Origin: Cellvibrionales bacterium
GTDB lineage: Bacteria; Pseudomonadota; Gammaproteobacteria; Pseudomonadales; JAHEGP01
DNA length: 5,824 nt
Direction of reading: 5' to 3'
Assembly (NCBI GenBank): GCA_024645065.1
Contig: JAHEGP010000200.1
Coordinates: forward strand, 1-5,824
A program made the position numbers and the translations under genes. The stretch's first letter is position 1. Each line of letters begins with the position of its first letter. The notes beneath the pieces were generated by a model. It was given only the letters and a program-made list of their open reading frames with translations, was not told the DNA's origin and searched no databases. Below, piece by piece: positions 1 to 5,638 of this stretch.

Positions 1-90
1 CCTTACCATTGCCATCATCAGCCTTCGTCGCAGCTCCGGAGTCGCCAGACAACATAATCCTGGATAATCAACGGCTGCCCTGGCGCAAGC
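1..90 (-). other. left edge, possible 5' part of a further minus-strand gene
   Basis: This is the 90 bp downstream of the methyltransferase stop. Two minus-strand frames stay open to the window edge. One begins with ATG at 55-53 and reads MLSGDSGAATKADDGNGK; its AGGA lies only 2 nt from the ATG. The other is in the methyltransferase frame and has a cluster of ATG codons about 20 bp from the edge, preceded by GAAGG. Either could be the start of a gene co-transcribed with the methyltransferase. The visible residues are too few to name a product or choose between frames, and no terminator hairpin was seen here. Confidence 0.2.
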
Positions 91-741
91 TCAATGACAA
101 TCAAACCCGGCCCCGAACAGACGCACCTGATTAAACTCGGCAGATTCATCGAGATCCGGCCAGGTGCTACTTTGGTATTCTCCCATCGGGCTTAGATTGT
201 CGAGGGACAGATTTTTAATGCGGGAGTCCGCCAGTAGAATTCTAGGTGCTGCATCCATCAGGCGCCGCAGCATTGGCAGATTTTCGCGGTCATAGAGCAC
301 ATCGGCAACGGCCACAATATCGCATGCCACTATATTTGCATGGATCTGCAATTCGACATGATTCAAGTCTGCGTTGTCGGCAATCGCCATGCGCGCGAGC
401 GGGTCGCTATCGATACAGCTCACCTGGGCGGCACCCGCCATTGCCGCCGCAATTCCGACAACCCCGGAGCCAGCACCAAAATCGGCGACGTGGCGACCCA
501 CGACCAGTTGGGGATGGTCGAGTATATGGCGGGCCAGTACCTGTCCGCTCGCCCAGCAAAAACCCCAGTACGGAGGCTCATCCATCAGCCGGCCAATCGT
601 CTCTGCCGCCAGCCCATGCTGGGGATAATCCGGATTGATCAAGTACAGCGATATCTCCGGGCAGCGGGGCAATATCTGCTGTTGCAGAAAGCATCCCGGG
701 AGCAAGCCCCGCAGATGACGATTGAGCTGTTGGACTGACAA
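91..741 (-). CDS. class I SAM-dependent protein methyltransferase, ETF-beta lysine methyltransferase-like
   Basis: 216 aa, predicted to be a cytoplasmic SAM-dependent methyltransferase. Seen: the family's pre-motif PYWGFCWASGQ at residues 57-67; SAM motif I DFGAGSGVVG at 87-96; an acidic IDSDP at 110-114 ending strand 2; NAD at 123-125; and DVLYD at 147-151, the post-motif typical of this group. This arrangement matches the METTL20/ETFBKMT and PrmA-like branch, which methylates lysines on proteins such as the electron-transfer flavoprotein beta subunit; the substrate here is inference. The start is TTG at 741. There is no ATG near the N-terminus, an in-frame TAG lies at 759-757, and the family's N-terminal segment (LNRHLRGLLP) is already present at residue 6. 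A run of six G lies 5 nt upstream and may act as a degenerate ribosome site. It is divergent from the CULT gene, whose -35 box overlaps this start. Family call strong, substrate weak. Confidence 0.85.
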   Translation of the reverse strand: MSVQQLNRHLRGLLPGCFLQQQILPRCPEISLYLINPDYPQHGLAAETIGRLMDEPPYWGFCWASGQVLARHILDHPQLVVGRHVADFGAGSGVVGIAAAMAGAAQVSCIDSDPLARMAIADNADLNHVELQIHANIVACDIVAVADVLYDRENLPMLRRLMDAAPRILLADSRIKNLSLDNLSPMGEYQSSTWPDLDESAEFNQVRLFGAGFDCH

Positions 742-763
742 AAAAACCCCCCGCGGCTACAAT
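735..763 (+). promoter_or_regulatory. sigma70-type promoter for the CULT gene
   Basis: CTGACA at 735-740 and TACAAT at 758-763 each differ from consensus at one position and are separated by exactly 17 bp. Transcription would start near 770, giving a leader of about 44 nt before the ATG at 814. The -35 box overlaps the TTG start codon of the divergent methyltransferase (739-741), and the spacer holds an A6C6 tract. Called by eye. Confidence 0.55.
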
Positions 764-813
764 AACAAGTAATTGCCCTACCAGACTTTCACTCCAGGAG
801 TGCCGAGCTTGCC

Positions 814-1224
814 ATGTTAAAACGCATCGCGCTACCTGCGCCGACCGGCGTCCGACAAGCAGGATCTGCGCTGGAAAAACTCTATGCAAAGCTGGACGAC
901 ACCAGCCGGCGCTGCCAACAGCCCCTACTCTGCGTCAGTTGCCACAACCCGGTAACCAGTGCAGCTGAACGCTTTGCTATAGACGGCAGGACCGCGTTCC
1001 ATTTAGTCAATCCCAACGGCTACCAGTTTGATATCTGCGTCTATCGAGATGCACTGGGGTGCGATCCCGCTGGTGCTCCCAAGGACAGCAACAGCTGGTT
1101 TGAGCCCTACAGCTGGCAATACGCCCAGTGCAACCAATGCGAACTGCAGCTTGGCTGGTATTACACGAACGAGAACGGCGACAGCTTCTGGGGCCTAATC
1201 AACGCGCTATTAAGTAAAGTGTGA
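814..1224 (+). CDS. single-domain CULT protein (bacterial cereblon-like zinc protein)
   Basis: 136 aa, apparently one CULT domain, the fold by which human cereblon binds thalidomide-type drugs and cyclic-imide protein ends. Seen: zinc cysteines C40-x2-C43 and C106-x2-C109; an FHLVNPNGYQF segment at 62-72; SWFEPYSW at 94-101; LGWYY at 113-117; and a closing FWGLI at 125-129. The cage tryptophans W95, W101 and W115 have the 6- and 14-residue spacing of human W380, W386 and W400, and C106 follows W101 by five residues as C391 follows W386. Y117 probably closes the pocket. There is no signal peptide, membrane segment, Lon domain or DDB1-binding region, so it is likely a free cytoplasmic ligand binder; no catalytic role is evident. 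An AGGAG at 796-800 lies 13 nt before the ATG, a long spacing. It converges with the kinase gene 12 bp away. Single-domain bacterial CULT proteins are known, including a crystallised Magnetospirillum one. The natural ligand is unknown; binding to cyclic imides is inference. Confidence 0.88.
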   Translation: MLKRIALPAPTGVRQAGSALEKLYAKLDDTSRRCQQPLLCVSCHNPVTSAAERFAIDGRTAFHLVNPNGYQFDICVYRDALGCDPAGAPKDSNSWFEPYSWQYAQCNQCELQLGWYYTNENGDSFWGLINALLSKV

Positions 1225-1236
1225 GGGCAATCATTC

Positions 1237-1773
1237 CTAATTATCTCGCTGTGACGCCACGGACATTGGCTTGCAGTGCCCCAGCAACTCAACCAGCAAC
1301 TGGTGCTGGTTTTTGTCATCACAGTCAATAATGATGTCCGCATAGCGTTTGTAGAGCGCGTTGCGTTCCCGAAAAAGGTCTTCAAGAGACTGTTCCGGGC
1401 GGCGCGCGATGCCCCGCTGATTGTAATCAAGAATTCGCCGCCGCAACACTTCAAGCGGAACACAAAGAAATATAATGCGCCCGGATGCGCCCAGCGCCTT
1501 CATTCCCCTTTCGCTGTAAACAGCGCTGCCTCCGGTGGCGATAACGTAATTGTTGTATCGCAGCGAGACCAGCACCTCCTCCTCTATCTGGCGCAAAGCG
1601 AGATAATCACTTTGCTCGATTATCTGCTGCAAGGTCTTACCCTCGCGCAACTGGATGAGTACATCGGTATCGACAAAGTCCCTGGCCGTAGCTTTGGCCA
1701 ATTGAATCCCGAGGGTACTCTTGCCCGCTCCCGGCATACCTATCAGTGATATATTCTCAGCCCCCGCCAACAT
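1237..1773 (-). CDS. shikimate kinase-like P-loop kinase (AroK superfamily)
   Basis: 178 aa, a small-molecule kinase of the shikimate kinase family, which phosphorylates the 3-hydroxyl of shikimate with ATP in the chorismate pathway. Seen, counting from ATG 1773: Walker A GMPGAGKST at 12-20; DTD at 35-37; R61 in LRQIEEE; ATGGSAV at 79-85; a lid RGIARRP at 120-126; and R137 in RNALYKRYAD. D37, R61 and R137 correspond to shikimate-contacting residues. Departures are GGS instead of GGG in the substrate loop and an RGIARRP lid instead of the usual RPLL-type lid. A subfamily with GGS and RGI signatures exists and is usually still annotated as shikimate kinase; its true substrate is less certain, so no symbol is given. 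No aroB neighbour is present. The ATG at 1773 has a strong GAGGTGA, whereas the TTG four codons upstream has none. Length is normal for the family. Confidence 0.82.
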   Translation of the reverse strand: MLAGAENISLIGMPGAGKSTLGIQLAKATARDFVDTDVLIQLREGKTLQQIIEQSDYLALRQIEEEVLVSLRYNNYVIATGGSAVYSERGMKALGASGRIIFLCVPLEVLRRRILDYNQRGIARRPEQSLEDLFRERNALYKRYADIIIDCDDKNQHQLLVELLGHCKPMSVASQRDN

Positions 1774-1774
1774 T

Positions 1775-1781
1775 TCACCTC
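1775..1781 (-). promoter_or_regulatory. ribosome binding site deciding the kinase start
   Basis: On the minus strand GAGGTGA is followed by one A and then ATG at 1773-1771. It matches the anti-Shine-Dalgarno core well and lies inside the longer reading that would start at TTG 1785, so the ATG is preferred. Confidence 0.7.
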
Positions 1782-1902
1782 GCAATCAATCCCCGGCCGA
1801 CGCCGCCCGGCTTCGACTTCTTCACACCCAAATGCCGACACCCGAAGCTCTGCCTCGCTACATAATGACATCCAACGCCAGGCAATCGGTCACAATTTCG
1901 CT

Positions 1903-1957
1903 ATCGTGAATTGCTTTACAGGCTTTTTGCCCTTTAAAAACAGGAAAAATTCACGAT
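1903..1957. repeat. 10-bp inverted repeat, possible operator
   Basis: ATCGTGAATT at 1903-1912 is exactly repeated in inverted orientation as AATTCACGAT at 1948-1957, with a 35-nt AT-rich spacer. It lies in the 244-bp gap between two divergent genes, the kinase and the small helical protein. The centres of the arms are 45 bp apart. The right arm overlaps the proposed -35 box of the small gene, so a dimeric regulator with looping is one reading and an RNA hairpin another. No known regulator motif is recognised. Confidence 0.4.
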
Positions 1958-1980
1958 TGCTGCTAAGCTCAGTTCATAAT
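1950..1980 (+). promoter_or_regulatory. candidate promoter of the small helical-protein gene
   Basis: CATAAT at 1975-1980 is one base from the -10 consensus. TTCACG at 1950-1955 gives a four-of-six -35 with a long 19-bp spacer. Transcription would start near 1987, about 30 nt before the ATG. The -35 lies within the right arm of the inverted repeat. Confidence 0.3.
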
Positions 1981-2003
1981 TCCAACAATATAAACCCAAA
2001 CCC

Positions 2004-2013
2004 AAGGCGGTGA
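2004..2013 (+). promoter_or_regulatory. strong ribosome binding site
   Basis: AAGGCGGTGA differs by one base from AAGGAGGTGA and ends 4 nt before the ATG at 2018. It suggests efficient translation and supports the reality of the small gene. Confidence 0.65.
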
Positions 2014-2017
2014 CACT

Positions 2018-2263
2018 ATGGCAAAGCTGGACCCAAAAAACTTCAAAATGGCTCTGCGTGAAGCAGCGCGGATGCGTGAAGCAAACGAAGATCCTTATTT
2101 CCTGGCCACTGCGCTGTTAAACCAGAACTTCCGCTTACGACAACTCGAAAGCGTGGCAAACCTCGCAGAGCAGGTATTGCAGTCTGGCACCACCGACGAG
2201 TTGCTCGAGCAAATGCAGGCAGCTTTGAGCAGCATTCGTGGTGATGCCAAAAAGGCAGCTTGA
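2018..2263 (+). CDS. small all-helical protein of unknown function
   Basis: 81 aa, not assigned to a named family. It is charged, has no cysteine or tryptophan, no signal peptide and no membrane segment. Most of the chain looks helical: residues 7-20 (FKMALREAARMREA), 25-48 with LLNQNFRLRQLESV, and 52-75. The last two contain leucine/alanine heptad-like spacing, suggesting a helical bundle or short coiled coil. The C-terminus is lysine-alanine rich (GDAKKAA). The case for a real gene is the near-consensus ribosome site, a plausible promoter in the AT-rich gap and a clean ATG. It stands alone, divergent from the kinase and convergent with the hemerythrin. A cytoplasmic accessory or partner-binding role is possible but is only a guess. 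Confidence 0.75.
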   Translation: MAKLDPKNFKMALREAARMREANEDPYFLATALLNQNFRLRQLESVANLAEQVLQSGTTDELLEQMQAALSSIRGDAKKAA

Positions 2264-2457
2264 TAGCGATGTACTGATCCAGGCTGCCAGGCATTTATCG
2301 GCGCCGGTCAATAGCGGCTGCCGGGCAACGCTCTACCGCGGTTACCCTCCCCGCTGCACACGTCGAGATCGTGGCTTAAATCCCTGATTTCCGTCGACGG
2401 TCTCTTCGACAAGCTGCATTTTTTCACTGGAGAGAGCGGAACTCCCTGCCTGTGCGA

Positions 2458-2474
2458 AATAGCCAGCAGCTATT
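2458..2474 (-). terminator. short hairpin at the end of the hemerythrin gene
   Basis: AATAGC and GCTATT form a perfect 6-bp stem with a 5-nt loop that includes the hemerythrin stop codon (2470-2472). On the minus strand only TTTCG follows, so it is a weak intrinsic terminator at best. No clear terminator for the small plus-strand gene was found in 2264-2457, and I see no gene there. Confidence 0.25.
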
Positions 2475-3015
2475 GGTATTTGTCGAGTTGGCTGGTAAGG
2501 CGCGCTACCAGGGGTGACTGCTTCTGGTAAAGAACCTGCCAGGACTGGGCACAAACACTATTGAAATGCAGCCGTTGCTCGCTATCCAGGCCGCAATCCA
2601 ACTCACATAATAGCGCTTTTTCTTCACGCTCCTCATGATGTTCGAGCAGGTTTTTGTAGCTGCGCTGCTTATCCAGAAGCCCTATGACCGCGCGCCTCTG
2701 CAAGCCAGTCTCACTGTAACCAAGCAACAATTTTCCCAGCTTGTCTCCCATAGCCAATACCCTGGCATGCTCCGCCCGGTAGATAGCCGGCTCCCAGCTC
2801 GGGCTTGCGACAAATTGCTCCAGCGCTGGCAGGAACAGTTCCTCTTCGAGGTGAACATGCAGCTGTAACATTTGCCGATGCAGCTGCCAAAAGCCCAGAG
2901 CCAGCCCGATATCCCTCTCCAGCAAGGCTTCCTGCTGCAACAGCAACAGCTCCTGCAGGTATTTATGGTAGCAACTGACCGTTGCCAGCAGGCTGGGAGG
3001 GGCGGTGGTTTGCAT
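2470..3015 (-). CDS. hemerythrin (HHE) domain protein
   Basis: 181 aa, a cytoplasmic hemerythrin-like four-helix bundle expected to hold a non-heme di-iron centre, with roles elsewhere in binding oxygen or NO, iron handling or redox sensing. Seen: H17 in YHKY on helix 1; HVHLEEELFLPALE at 53-66, giving H55-x3-E59; H83 in the EHARV segment of helix 3; and EHHEEREEKAL at 125-135, giving H127-x3-E131. These match the family pattern H, HxxxE, H, HxxxE. The chain continues about 50 residues past the last ligand with no second domain recognised. There is no signal peptide and no fused sensor. AAGGA lies 6 nt before the ATG at 3015. It shares an 82-bp divergent control region with the DUF2244 gene. 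Family call strong, physiological role unknown. Confidence 0.88.
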   Translation of the reverse strand: MQTTAPPSLLATVSCYHKYLQELLLLQQEALLERDIGLALGFWQLHRQMLQLHVHLEEELFLPALEQFVASPSWEPAIYRAEHARVLAMGDKLGKLLLGYSETGLQRRAVIGLLDKQRSYKNLLEHHEEREEKALLCELDCGLDSEQRLHFNSVCAQSWQVLYQKQSPLVARLTSQLDKYQ

Positions 3016-3039
3016 GCTTTTTCCTTGCGCGGGAAAGGT

Positions 3040-3067
3040 TTGAAAGGATAACCTGTGGCCTTATTAT
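3040..3067 (+). promoter_or_regulatory. sigma70-type promoter for the DUF2244 gene
   Basis: TTGAAA at 3040-3045 and TATTAT at 3062-3067 each match consensus at five of six positions, with a 16-bp spacer. The predicted start is near 3074, about 24 nt before the ATG at 3098. It shares its -10 sequence with the opposing hemerythrin promoter. Confidence 0.5.
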
Positions 3068-3089
3068 AGCGGCATACCCGATGTGTGAA
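3063..3089 (-). promoter_or_regulatory. sigma70-type promoter for the hemerythrin gene
   Basis: On the minus strand a perfect TATAAT lies at 3068-3063 and TTCACA (five of six) at 3089-3084, with a short 15-bp spacer. Transcription would begin near 3056, leaving a leader of about 40 nt. It overlaps the plus-strand -10 box. Confidence 0.4.
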
Positions 3090-3097
3090 GCACCGTC

Positions 3098-3604
3098 ATG
3101 ATAGAGGTCAAAGACGACCGGCACATTCGCACCCTGCTGCTGCGACCCAATCGCTCCATGACCTGGAATGACAACCGCCAGGTCATCCTCGGGCTGACCC
3201 TGGCAACGCTACTGGTTCCCACACTCTGGGCAGCAAGAGGTATGTGGCTGGCACTTCCGCTGGCAGGCATTGAGCTGGCGGCACTCGCAGCAGCGCTGTA
3301 TTTCGTTTGCTGGAAGCTGGGCTTCAGACAGGTGATTCGAATCGCGCCCGACAGCATCAGCATCGCCGAGGGCTACTATTTCCCCAGCCGCGACTGGCGA
3401 CTGGATCGCAGCCGCACTGCCCTCGCGGTGCAGCGCGGCAAACACCCGTGGGATGCTATCCGGGTCACGATGTATGACCGCGAACAACGTATCACCCTTG
3501 GCGAATTCCTCAATAAGGAAGACAGCGAGTCACTATTAAAGTACCTGACCGACTGCGGCTTCAGGATTCGAAGCGACAGTGTACCGCGTGAACTACCGTT
3601 CTGA
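3098..3604 (+). CDS. DUF2244 family integral membrane protein
   Basis: 168 aa. The N-terminal LLLRPNRSMTW at 13-23 is the family signature. Two membrane segments follow, about residues 29-46 and 51-71, joined by a tight turn (RGMWLALPLAGIEL, 47-60), so both ends are probably cytoplasmic. The C-terminal half (77-165) is a soluble beta-rich domain containing IRIAPDSISIAEG, a paired-tryptophan stretch near the middle and ITLGEFLNKED, the usual DUF2244 ending. The family is widespread in proteobacteria with no established biochemical role. The gene is divergent from the hemerythrin with its own good promoter; the ribosome site (GAAG at 3087-3090) is weak. A functional link to the hemerythrin cannot be claimed from adjacency alone. 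Confidence 0.85.
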   Translation: MIEVKDDRHIRTLLLRPNRSMTWNDNRQVILGLTLATLLVPTLWAARGMWLALPLAGIELAALAAALYFVCWKLGFRQVIRIAPDSISIAEGYYFPSRDWRLDRSRTALAVQRGKHPWDAIRVTMYDREQRITLGEFLNKEDSESLLKYLTDCGFRIRSDSVPRELPF

Positions 3605-3636
3605 TTTTGCCTCCCGCTGTTAGGGACAGGAATCCG

Positions 3637-3660
3637 GCTCGGGCTTGGCATTACCCGGGC
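3637..3660 (+). terminator. GC-rich hairpin after the DUF2244 gene
   Basis: GCTCGGG and CCCGGGC form a 7-bp stem with one G-T wobble and a 10-nt loop, 32 nt past the stop. There is no T tract after it, so it is a poor intrinsic terminator and may only mark the transcript end. Confidence 0.25.
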
Positions 3661-3664
3661 ATCG

Positions 3665-3707
3665 ACTGAGAACGAGGTTTCAAACGCACCAGCAGCCGGT
3701 TCTCAGT
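3665..3707. repeat. 9-bp inverted repeat overlapping the dehydrogenase stop codon
   Basis: ACTGAGAAC at 3665-3673 and GTTCTCAGT at 3699-3707 are perfect inverted copies around a 25-nt loop. The loop contains a smaller GTTT-C-AAAC hairpin. It sits between convergent genes and could slow transcription from either side, but there is no T tract. Confidence 0.35.
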
Positions 3708-4506
3708 GCTCGATTGTCGCCCGGCCAACCAGACCATTAAAGCGTCGCACCAGCCACTTGGGCAAGGTACGCGCCGTCAGGGTTGCCGCCAGGTTGAGCG
3801 AGCCCGGAACAACCACCGCTGCTCCATTCATGCACCCTTTATAGGCCTCATTGGCCACATACTCGACATCACTGACAAGGATTCCCGGCATCCTGTCGAA
3901 GACACTATTCCCGGCTTTCGCCTTGGCGAGCATATTGGTTGCGGTAATTCCCGGACAAAGTACGGTCACGCTGACACCACTGTTCCTGACCTCCTCCGCC
4001 AGCGCCTCCGACAGCGACAGGACGTAAGCCTTGGAGGCTGCGTAGGTCGCGAGGCCGGGAATGGGCATAAACCCTGCTATAGAGGCAACATTCAGTATTC
4101 GCCCGTGCCCCCTTTGCAGCATGGGCGGCAAAAACTGGTAAAGCATATCTGTCAGGCCAGCAACGTTTAGCTGAACCATACGCTGATGATTATCCCCGCT
4201 GATTTCGGCGAAAGCGCCCTGTTCCAGCACTCCCGCATTGTTTACCAGAATATCAATTTTGGTTGCAGTGCCCTGGAGACTCTTGTGGAGTTTTTCTGCA
4301 GCCCCCGGGAGCGACAAATCGGCGGGGTGTGTCACAACCTTTACGCCGTGGCGCTTTACAATCGCGTTCTTCAGGCTGGCGAGCTGATCTGCCCCGCGAG
4401 CAACCAGTACCAGCGCGTTGCCCTCTGAAGCAAACTGCCAGGCCAGGGCTTCGCCAATGCCAGATGATGCACCCGTGATCAAAACAGTCTCGCGATTTGT
4501 TGCCAT
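3703..4506 (-). CDS. short-chain dehydrogenase/reductase, classical NADP-type
   Basis: 267 aa, a cytoplasmic Rossmann-fold oxidoreductase. Seen: the cofactor motif TGASSGIG at 11-18; R37 at the end of strand 2, favouring NADP(H) over NAD(H); DL at 63-64; NNAG at 89-92; and the catalytic set N114, S142, Y155 and K159 (YAASK), followed by PG at 188-189. All active-site residues are intact. The overall pattern fits the DltE/COG0300-like branch, often acting on acyl or aliphatic carbonyls, but the substrate cannot be read from the sequence. The C-terminal part has a hydrophobic stretch and a basic LPKWLVRRFNGLVG, typical of this branch and possibly membrane-associated. GGGAG lies 9 nt before the ATG at 4506. 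It is divergent from the mutarotase gene. Confidence 0.9.
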   Translation of the reverse strand: MATNRETVLITGASSGIGEALAWQFASEGNALVLVARGADQLASLKNAIVKRHGVKVVTHPADLSLPGAAEKLHKSLQGTATKIDILVNNAGVLEQGAFAEISGDNHQRMVQLNVAGLTDMLYQFLPPMLQRGHGRILNVASIAGFMPIPGLATYAASKAYVLSLSEALAEEVRNSGVSVTVLCPGITATNMLAKAKAGNSVFDRMPGILVSDVEYVANEAYKGCMNGAAVVVPGSLNLAATLTARTLPKWLVRRFNGLVGRATIEH

Positions 4507-4535
4507 ATCAATCTACTCCCGGATTTATCAGAGTC

Positions 4536-4565
4536 GTTATACAACGGCCCGGCATGCCATGGCAA
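4536..4565 (-). promoter_or_regulatory. candidate promoter for the dehydrogenase gene
   Basis: On the minus strand TTGCCA at 4565-4560 and TATAAC at 4541-4536 each match consensus at five of six positions with an 18-bp spacer. The start would be near 4529, about 22 nt before the ATG. A plus-strand promoter for the mutarotase was not convincing: TTGTTT at 4604-4609 with an extended TG-C-TAACGT at 4624-4632 is the best candidate. Confidence 0.4.
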
Positions 4566-4722
4566 ACCCTGAACTTGCCACCCTTCAGGCACCTGGCCTT
4601 CGATTGTTTTCGCTGAGCACCTCTGCTAACGTACTGACGGATCGCGCTTCAGCAAAACCCACTTGTTGCAGACCAAACAGGCGCAAAACACCTTGAAACT
4701 GGATCCGAACGAACAGGCCATC

Positions 4723-5631
4723 GTGACAGCTTGCAGCGAACTGCAGCTTGTGGCGCCTCTCTCATTGTTTTCTCGCGCCAATGTTAAAACCGAAGACTCG
4801 CCGCTGCTGGGAATCGGCAATCGATTCTGCAGGGCCACACTGTCGCTGCATGGCGCCCAGGTGCTCGGCTTTAAACCACACCACCGGGAAGAGCTGTTAT
4901 GGCTTAGCCCCAACGCCGTGTGGCAAAGCGACACCCCGATACGAGGTGGGATTCCGGTGTGTTTGCCATGGTTTGGCGTCAATCAGGCAAACTCGAGTAA
5001 GCCCAAACATGGCTTTGCCAGGACCTGCCGCTGGCAATTAGAGCGCGCTACCACAGACCAGGATGACAATACACTGATTCAACTCGGGCTGCGCCAGTTT
5101 GCCGACCTCCCCCATGCTCTGTTTTCATCCGCTTTTACCGCCGAGCTGCAATTCACCTTTGGCCAAACCCTGGGTATCGATTTGACCGTGCGCAACTGCT
5201 CGACAAGCGATATGCCCTTATCCTGGGCACTCCACAGCTATCACCCGGTGGGAGATTTGGAACAGTTGCGTATCGTCGGACTGGAGGAAACCGAATACCT
5301 GGACAATACCCGCGAGTTACAGCGATGCAGGCAACCCGGTGAAGCGCTGATTGTTCGGGGCGAACTCGACCGCGCCTACCTGAATGTTGGGGCCACCCAA
5401 TCCATCATCGGCACGCCCGGTGTTCACGTCAGCGGCGTAAACGCGCCTACGGCTATCGTATGGAACCCGGGTGCAGAGGTAGCGGCGGCAATACCCGACC
5501 TTGGCGAAAATACCCATCGGCAGTTTATCTGCCTCGAGCGCGGCGCGGCTTTTGACAATGCAGCAACCCTGGCACCGCAAACCACGCTGCGGGCCGGTGT
5601 CGTGATTGGGGCCAGCGATACCCCGCGCTGA
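4723..5631 (+). CDS. D-hexose-6-phosphate mutarotase (YeaD-like glucose-6-phosphate 1-epimerase)
   Basis: 302 aa from GTG 4723. Aldose-1-epimerase superfamily enzyme that interconverts alpha and beta anomers of hexose 6-phosphates in the cytoplasm. Seen: RGGIPVCLPWFG at 74-85, the branch signature with a phosphate-binding arginine; HGFAR at 96-100; ALHSYHPVGDL at 169-179, with the catalytic histidine H171; LDRAYLN at 215-221; WNPG at 247-250; and E272 in CLERGA, the usual catalytic glutamate. In place of the common aromatic after HSY there is H174. The frame opens after TAA at 4627 and has no usable ATG, so the start is non-ATG. GTG 4723 has AGG 5 nt upstream and gives a length close to that of E. 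coli YeaD; TTG 4663 (322 aa) or TTG 4693 are alternatives without good ribosome sites. Probably a housekeeping sugar-phosphate role. Confidence 0.87.
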   Translation: MTACSELQLVAPLSLFSRANVKTEDSPLLGIGNRFCRATLSLHGAQVLGFKPHHREELLWLSPNAVWQSDTPIRGGIPVCLPWFGVNQANSSKPKHGFARTCRWQLERATTDQDDNTLIQLGLRQFADLPHALFSSAFTAELQFTFGQTLGIDLTVRNCSTSDMPLSWALHSYHPVGDLEQLRIVGLEETEYLDNTRELQRCRQPGEALIVRGELDRAYLNVGATQSIIGTPGVHVSGVNAPTAIVWNPGAEVAAAIPDLGENTHRQFICLERGAAFDNAATLAPQTTLRAGVVIGASDTPR

Positions 5632-5638
5632 TCCCGCG

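Noticed and set aside
246..738. Three plus-strand open frames (246-638, 340-738, 374-628) opposite the methyltransferase
   Set aside because: They are antisense to a gene with clear motifs, have low-complexity arginine/proline-rich translations and no ribosome sites.
578..889. Minus-strand open frame of 103 codons over the methyltransferase and CULT starts
   Set aside because: It overlaps two supported genes in other frames and shows no family features.
1276..1749. Plus-strand frame of 157 codons antisense to the kinase
   Set aside because: It is a shadow of the kinase gene, which has a full set of active-site motifs.
1721..1909. Plus-strand frame of 62 codons across the kinase start and the gap
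   Set aside because: It overlaps the kinase start, has no ribosome site and has an unremarkable composition.
2279..2292. Direct repeat CCAGGC-TG-CCAGGC
   Set aside because: Two 6-bp copies are expected by chance and have no further context.
2342..2554. Minus-strand frame of 70 codons at the hemerythrin 3' end
   Set aside because: It overlaps hemerythrin codons in another frame, and the non-overlapping part has no recognisable domain or ribosome site.
3706..4170. Plus-strand frame of 154 codons antisense to the dehydrogenase
   Set aside because: The dehydrogenase on the other strand has all catalytic motifs; this is its shadow.
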